DNA of 64,000 nt from Trypanosoma brucei gambiense DAL972. Taxonomy: Eukaryota; Euglenozoa; Kinetoplastea; Trypanosomatida; Trypanosomatidae. Of the stretch, positions 58,849 through 64,000 are shown one piece after another. Below the pieces are notes generated by a model. That model made no database searches and was not told where the DNA came from. It worked only from the letters and a program-made list of their open reading frames with translations. The position numbers and the translations under genes were made by a program. How positions within the stretch are numbered: position 1 is the first letter of the stretch; every line of letters begins with the position of its first letter. The stretch is taken from NCBI RefSeq assembly GCF_000210295.1, contig NC_026742.1:1-64000 (forward strand). The letters run 5' to 3'.

Positions 58849-61800
58849 TTACCGCAGGTCTTCTGACACCTCCGCAACAGTGTGAGAGTGTCGGTCCTTT
58901 ATTTTCTTCGACGATGTCCTCTTCTTTGTATGACCGCTGCTTCCTCTATCCTTTTCATCTGCCCCTATCTCTATTTTTGTCGCACTATTTCGTGATTTTT
59001 TGTGCGACTTTTTAGTTTGAACAGCGTTGAGGTTGAGTAGGGCTGCTTTTTCCATTTCTTCTGAGAAAGGGTACTGAATTCCAATTCGGTCTGCCATGGC
59101 CATGTACTCCGCTAATTTGTTCTTCATGGGAACAACTTCCCCAGCAAGCATCTGCAGTTCCGCTTTCAGTTGCTCAACAGAGGCGTCATCACCTCCCTCT
59201 TTTTTGCGCAGAGCCTCCCTGGCTTGCCTAAGTTTAGAGCGCAACCGTTTGTTCTCTGTCGTGAGCAGTCGCAGCTTTTTATCCGCTTCATCACCATTTA
59301 CTGTTTTCTCGTCAACAGGGAGAATAGATGCGACTGGTTCAGCGGCACTCTCCAACTGCTGCTCAAGTTGTTGAATCTTTTCCTGCAACTCTTCCACCTG
59401 CCTCTCCAGGTCGTTTGTTGTGTAATCCTGCATCATACGCAGCTTCTCTGTGAGGTCAGCAATACTTTCCTTCAGCTTCCCATTTTCCTCTTGCAAAACC
59501 GATAGTTTGTCGTTAGATTCTTTCAGTTGCGCAGCCAAACTCTCAGCCTCCCTCTCATTTCCAACACTGCGATATGACGGGCTATCAGCACCGTGCGCCA
59601 GTACGTCCACCGCAGGGCCGTCATCAAAGCGAACAAGCGATAAGAGGTCGGTGTTTGGTTGCTTTTTCTTCTTTCTCCTGACTGGCAATGTAACAGCACC
59701 ACTGACAATTTGTTCAGCACGCGCTGTTTGCAGCTTTTCTTCAAGTTGTTCGATGCGCCTACGCATAGCCGCTGCATCATCGTCTAACTTCTTCCTCTCT
59801 TCTTCAAACCTTTCATTGACCTCTGCAGAACTTCGTTCCTGCTCCTCTAACTGCCAATGTGCCTCTTTAAGAGTAACCCTTAACTGATCTACTTGTACAC
59901 GCAGAGCAGCAACATCCGAATCTTCCGCCGCAGCGGATGAAGCTCGAGCAGCAACGCCACCGGCGGCTTCTGTGGATTGACGCAATTTGTCAAGTTCGCT
60001 TTCGATATGCAACCGCTCTTCTTCGACTTGATGCAACTGGGCACACAACCTTCCACTTTCATTCTCGTACCTCTGCCTTTCTTCTGCTATGCGAACCTCC
60101 ATCTCCAACTCCTTTTCATGCCGAACTGCCTCCAATTGATCATTTACGGTTACCATTACACGACGTAGCTCCTCCTTCACGGCCTCCAACTCACTGCTAG
60201 TCGCCACTATCGTGGAGAGCAACTTTTCTTCTTGATTAGACTTTTCCTCCACCAAGCACTGATATTTATTCCTTTCCAGCTCAAGCGCGCGGTACTCATC
60301 CGTTAACTTTGCCATCTTCTCGTTGGTATTGGTGCACATCGCGGTTTCAGAGGCTAGACGCTCGGCAATTAATCCTAATTCAGCGGAGTGAGCAGAGCGA
60401 ATTTGTTCGTTTTGCCTCATTTGCTCCTCGTTCTCTGCCTCCAGTTCGTCAATCGTTTGACGGTACACCAAAAGCTCGGAGGTGAGCCGATCAATATCAG
60501 AAACCATTTGTTGGTTTTCGCTTACAAGTCTCGTGTTCTCGACCATTACCGAGCGAATATCGTCAGGAACAAAGCTGTTACTCTCTAACTGTGCAGCAAC
60601 GGTCCCTTCGCTTGCAACTGCGCGCTCACATTCGACTCCGCCAACACTAGTCTTTTGTTCAACACAGGCCCCAACGCCTTTGGTATCGTTAGCACCTCCA
60701 CACTGCCGCATAACTTCTTCCATACGAAGCTGCAGTTCGTTTAATTGGCCTTCGAGTGTAGTATTCTGGCCGCACAGTTTGTTATTTTCTTCCATCAGGC
60801 GACACACCTCCACACGAAGTTCCGCGCTTTCTTTCACAAGCGCAGCAACCTCGTCCTCACGCGACTTAAGAGTTTGCCTCTGGTTGTCTACAGTGTCCTG
60901 AAGACTCGCTCTCTCCGAACCCACACGTTGCAAGTCTGCTTGTGTTTCCCCCAGTTGCACTTTCACAGCTTGTAAAGAGAATTCCAGTGCCGTGCACCGC
61001 GCCTCAGTGTCACTTCCCGTATTCTGTCTTTGTGCTTCCTCTAACTGAGCGATTTCTTCCCTAGCTTTTAACAATGCTTTTTCCGACTCCTCAGCACAAG
61101 AAAGACGCTCTCGTAACGTAGAAACCTCTCGCTGTAGCTCAGCTACGCTTGTCTCAAATTGTGGTATTTTTTCTGCTTGCATGCGAGCCCTGTCAAGCTC
61201 CGACTGAGCTTCTTCGTAGTCACGAGAAAGCTGATCCCTTTCCACCCTCAAGTTGCTGATATCACTCGTAAGAGTTTCACATTGTGCCTCCAGCCCACGA
61301 AGCCGCTCCTCGTCATGTTCTTTTGTGGCTGCGAAGTAGGTTGCTTCCTCTTTCATTGCGGAAGATAGATCCGTCAGCTTCCCATTTTCTTCAGTAACTT
61401 GGGCAAGACGCGACTCCAAGATTGAAATCTTCTCCATTGCAGCCTCGTGTTGGTGTTGAGCGTCCTCGCAATTTTTGCACGATTTTGGCTCATTCATCGA
61501 GGCAGTCAGTAGCGTATCAACATCATAACTGGGTGCAGTCAGTTTTGCCTCCGCAGAACAACTCTCATTTTGTCTGATCCTATCTTCCAACTCTCTTAGT
61601 TTTTCGGTTAATGCCCTGTTCTCGGCCTCCACGTCCTTGTGCATGCTTGATTCAGTGGCAAGGTTTTCACGCAGATCTTCCAGCTCCTGTTCGTACCGTG
61701 TTATCTTGTCATGTAATTCCTGCTGCTTCTGCTCTGCGACGCTGGCACTGTCACATCCCTCCCTCGACGCTTGAAGTTCCCATTGTTGTTGAGTTAACTC

Positions 61801-63666
61801 CGCGGTTTTTGCTTGTAGTTCCGCTTGTAGTCGCTGTAGTTGGTCCCTCAATTCATCTTCTCGTATGCGATGCCGGTCAACCTCACTTCGTAAATCGTTG
61901 AACACCAAACTATTGGCCTCCAGTTCTTCCATACGAAGCTGCAGTTCGTTTAATTGGCCTTCGAGTGTAGTATTCTGGCCGCACAGTTTGTTATTTTCTT
62001 CCATCAGGCGACACACCTCCACACGAAGTTCCGCGCTTTCTTTCACAAGCGCAGCAACCTCGTCCTCACGCGACTTAAGAGTTTGCCTCTGGTTGTCTAC
62101 AGTGTCCTGAAGACTCGCTCTCTCCGAACCCACACGTTGCAAGTCTGCTTGTGTTTCCCCCAGTTGCACTTTCACAGCTTGTAAAGAGAATTCCAGTGCC
62201 GTGCACCGCGCCTCAGTGTCACTTCCCGTATTCTGTCTTTGTGCTTCCTCTAACTGAGCGATTTCTTCCCTAGCTTTTAACAATGCTTTTTCCGACTCCT
62301 CAGCACAAGAAAGACGCTCTCGTAACGTAGAAACCTCTCGCTGTAGCTCAGCTACGCTTGTCTCAAATTGTGGTATTTTTTCTGCTTGCATGCGAGCCCT
62401 GTCAAGCTCCGACTGAGCTTCTTCGTAGTCACGAGAAAGCTGATCCCTTTCCACCCTCAAGTTGCTGATATCACTCGTAAGAGTTTCACATTGTGCCTCC
62501 AGCCCACGAAGCCGCTCCTCGTCATGTTCTTTTGTGGCTGCGAAGTAGGTTGCTTCCTCTTTCATTGCGGAAGATAGATCCGTCAGCTTCCCATTTTCTT
62601 CAGTAACTTGGGCAAGACGCGACTCCAAGATTGAAATCTTCTCCATTGCAGCCTCGTGTTGGTGTTGAGCGTCCTCGCAATTTTTGCACGATTTTGGCTC
62701 ATTCATCGAGGCAGTCAGTAGCGTATCAACATCATAACTGGGTGCAGTCAGTTTTGCCTCCGCAGAACAACTCTCATTTTGTCTGATCCTATCTTCCAAC
62801 TCTCTTAGTTTTTCGGTTAATGCCCTGTTCTCGGCCTCCACGTCCTTGTGCATGCTTGATTCAGTGGCAAGGTTTTCACGCAGATCTTCCAGCTCCTGTT
62901 CGTACCGTGTTATCTTGTCATGTAATTCCTGCTGCTTCTGCTCTGCGACGCTGGCACTGTCACATCCCTCCCTCGACGCTTGAAGTTCCCATTGTTGTTG
63001 AGTTAACTCCGCGGTTTTTGCTTGTAGTTCCGCTTGTAGTCGCTGTAGTTGGTCCCTCAATTCATCCTCTCGTATGCGATGCCGGTCAACCTCACTTCGT
63101 AAATCCATAAGCATAACATTTTTTGATTCATCTTCGTCCTGAGCAATACGAACAGTGACTGCAAGTGGACTACGACTTATAACCTCTTGTTGGTCACGCA
63201 CAACCGCAGAGAGCTTTTGAACGTTGGCGTGCCCCTGCTGGACCTCCATCAGTAACTTTTGCACTTCGCCATTGGATGAGGTGTGCTGGGCTCGGAAGTC
63301 GGTGAATTCCTTGCACAAATTGTCTAATAACTTCTGCAGGTTTTCCGGCGTGGCTGTCTTTGAGCTTCCAAACAATTTAAACTTATCCCTTTCATAAAGT
63401 GCTTTAAGCACAGGTGTTTCGGAAAATATGTTGGTACTATAAGTTTCACACCTCACTTGCATCTCCGCTACAGTTCCAGAAAGTTTTGCATTCTCATCAC
63501 ATACCTTTGTAAGCACGTCCGTGAGCGACTTATTCTCCCGCTCGAGTTGCTTAACCCGCTTGACCAGTGCATCGGCCTCTTCAGTGGATTGCACAATTTG
63601 TATTGCCTTTACAGGTTGCTGCGTCGTCGGGCCGCTGCCCACATCGCAGTGTCTGGATGCCTCCAT
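58849..63666 (-). CDS. Large coiled-coil protein with a long internal duplication
   Basis: 1605 aa, almost entirely heptad coiled coil rich in Glu, Gln, Leu, Arg. Residues about 188-581 and 591-984 are the same ~394-residue unit, separated by 9 different residues, so the repeat period is 403 residues. Each unit has a non-helical break with a CxxC (PKSCKNCEDAQHQHE), a possible hinge or metal/disulfide site. After the second unit come more coiled coil (about 985-1460) and a basic Lys/Ser-rich tail (KKSHKKSRNSATKIEIGADE, HTKKRTSSKKIKD). Such proteins in trypanosomes usually serve the cytoskeleton, flagellum attachment, Golgi or kinetochore; which one cannot be told. The basic tail may bind microtubules or act as a nuclear signal. 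Start: the ATG at 63666 is the first in frame. Confidence 0.9.
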   Translation of the reverse strand: MEASRHCDVGSGPTTQQPVKAIQIVQSTEEADALVKRVKQLERENKSLTDVLTKVCDENAKLSGTVAEMQVRCETYSTNIFSETPVLKALYERDKFKLFGSSKTATPENLQKLLDNLCKEFTDFRAQHTSSNGEVQKLLMEVQQGHANVQKLSAVVRDQQEVISRSPLAVTVRIAQDEDESKNVMLMDLRSEVDRHRIREDELRDQLQRLQAELQAKTAELTQQQWELQASREGCDSASVAEQKQQELHDKITRYEQELEDLRENLATESSMHKDVEAENRALTEKLRELEDRIRQNESCSAEAKLTAPSYDVDTLLTASMNEPKSCKNCEDAQHQHEAAMEKISILESRLAQVTEENGKLTDLSSAMKEEATYFAATKEHDEERLRGLEAQCETLTSDISNLRVERDQLSRDYEEAQSELDRARMQAEKIPQFETSVAELQREVSTLRERLSCAEESEKALLKAREEIAQLEEAQRQNTGSDTEARCTALEFSLQAVKVQLGETQADLQRVGSERASLQDTVDNQRQTLKSREDEVAALVKESAELRVEVCRLMEENNKLCGQNTTLEGQLNELQLRMEELEANSLVFNDLRSEVDRHRIREDELRDQLQRLQAELQAKTAELTQQQWELQASREGCDSASVAEQKQQELHDKITRYEQELEDLRENLATESSMHKDVEAENRALTEKLRELEDRIRQNESCSAEAKLTAPSYDVDTLLTASMNEPKSCKNCEDAQHQHEAAMEKISILESRLAQVTEENGKLTDLSSAMKEEATYFAATKEHDEERLRGLEAQCETLTSDISNLRVERDQLSRDYEEAQSELDRARMQAEKIPQFETSVAELQREVSTLRERLSCAEESEKALLKAREEIAQLEEAQRQNTGSDTEARCTALEFSLQAVKVQLGETQADLQRVGSERASLQDTVDNQRQTLKSREDEVAALVKESAELRVEVCRLMEENNKLCGQNTTLEGQLNELQLRMEEVMRQCGGANDTKGVGACVEQKTSVGGVECERAVASEGTVAAQLESNSFVPDDIRSVMVENTRLVSENQQMVSDIDRLTSELLVYRQTIDELEAENEEQMRQNEQIRSAHSAELGLIAERLASETAMCTNTNEKMAKLTDEYRALELERNKYQCLVEEKSNQEEKLLSTIVATSSELEAVKEELRRVMVTVNDQLEAVRHEKELEMEVRIAEERQRYENESGRLCAQLHQVEEERLHIESELDKLRQSTEAAGGVAARASSAAAEDSDVAALRVQVDQLRVTLKEAHWQLEEQERSSAEVNERFEEERKKLDDDAAAMRRRIEQLEEKLQTARAEQIVSGAVTLPVRRKKKKQPNTDLLSLVRFDDGPAVDVLAHGADSPSYRSVGNEREAESLAAQLKESNDKLSVLQEENGKLKESIADLTEKLRMMQDYTTNDLERQVEELQEKIQQLEQQLESAAEPVASILPVDEKTVNGDEADKKLRLLTTENKRLRSKLRQAREALRKKEGGDDASVEQLKAELQMLAGEVVPMKNKLAEYMAMADRIGIQYPFSEEMEKAALLNLNAVQTKKSHKKSRNSATKIEIGADEKDRGSSGHTKKRTSSKKIKDRHSHTVAEVSEDLR
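60715..61896. repeat. Internal coding repeat, unit B (1182 bp)
   Basis: Direct repeat of 61924-63105 at an offset of 1209 bp, that is, 403 codons, in frame. I found one base difference (ttcttc / ttcctc near 61858 and 63067). It encodes residues ~591-984 of the coiled-coil protein. Confidence 0.93.
61924..63105. repeat. Internal coding repeat, unit A (1182 bp)
   Basis: Partner of 60715-61896. A 27-bp segment (61897-61923) that is not part of the repeat separates the two units. Other strains may carry different unit numbers. Confidence 0.93.
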
Positions 63667-64000
63667 TTGTCTCTACGATGTTGGCACCTACCTTTCTATG
63701 TTTATTAGAAGATCGGTAGTTATCTTCAATGTATTGTTAGTATTATTTTTTTTATATTAAAAAAAAAAAAAGCGTCGGCGTATGTGCGACGAGGCGTGGT
63801 GACGGGTCCAGTCGTCACGTCACTTTGTATGGTTTCTAAATGATGGCAAGGGCACAATGATGACAACGAGGTATAGAAAAAGACGAACAGAGGATAAAAA
63901 ATAATTTAAAACAAAAATTAGAGGGTTGTGTGGATGGCATTTTACGTACTCACAAACGTTGTCATTGTGACAAGCAAAATTATCGTACGTTTTATGTCCG
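63667..64000. other. Right edge, 5' flank of the coiled-coil gene
   Basis: It holds T- and A-runs (63748-63771) and AG-rich plus-strand patches (63876-63905), the latter a pyrimidine tract on the coding strand. No gene begins here. Confidence 0.45.

Overview
The window looks like a Trypanosoma brucei-group chromosome where a subtelomeric variant-antigen region meets the chromosome core. The evidence is an ingi-type retrotransposon, a variant surface glycoprotein (VSG) pseudogene, an ESAG8-like RING/leucine-rich-repeat pseudogene, intron-less genes all on one strand, and polypyrimidine-AG signals ahead of start codons as expected for trans-splicing. Every intact gene from 13.5 kb to 63.7 kb lies on the minus strand. 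It is therefore read as one polycistronic unit running right to left, towards the pseudogene-rich left end. Family names come from reading motifs by eye; no database search was run.

Left part (1-13.5 kb): no intact gene. It holds a dead ingi copy lacking its endonuclease region (about 0.4-2.7 kb), degenerate sequence, a nearly complete VSG gene broken by one shift in an A-run (5.06-6.59 kb) with a degenerate 36-bp repeat 3' of it, a start-less secreted-protein relic (7.4-7.9 kb), an AC-rich VSG-like relic on the plus strand (8.4-9.7 kb), an ESAG8-like relic (10.26-10.96 kb) and 2.5 kb of gene-free sequence.

Core part A (13.5-29 kb): a coiled-coil protein with a BRCT-like end; a protein joining a degenerate MazG-like segment to three HECT-like segments; two proteins of unknown function; a small 75-aa gene; a coiled-coil protein with a SAP-like motif and a uORF; DPH3; an FAD-dependent monooxygenase; a coiled-coil protein with a Mad1-like C-terminus; a probably mitochondrial cold-shock-like protein; and a 124-aa unknown.

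Core part B (29-42.7 kb): a segmental duplication. About 6.3 kb carrying three genes is present twice in direct orientation, 7.3 kb apart, with a single-copy coiled-coil gene between the copies. The three genes are a membrane protein with two PqiA-like repeats behind a large ectodomain (possibly a TULIP lipid-binding fold), a small basic protein and a NEK-like kinase. The copies are nearly identical except for two sharp patches and an exchanged C-terminus in the membrane protein.

Core part C (42.7-64 kb): an ATP-grasp/SET fusion with no in-frame ATG; two or three small proteins; a PPR-like protein; a PPP-family phosphatase; a J-domain zinc-finger protein; a FYVE/kinase protein; a four-CX9C mitochondrial protein; and a 1605-aa coiled-coil protein containing a nearly perfect 1.18-kb internal duplication. 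Co-transcription in trypanosomes does not imply shared function, and no shared pathway is evident. The best candidates for undescribed biology are the duplicated ectodomain/PqiA-like proteins, the ATP-grasp/SET fusion and the MazG/HECT-like protein.
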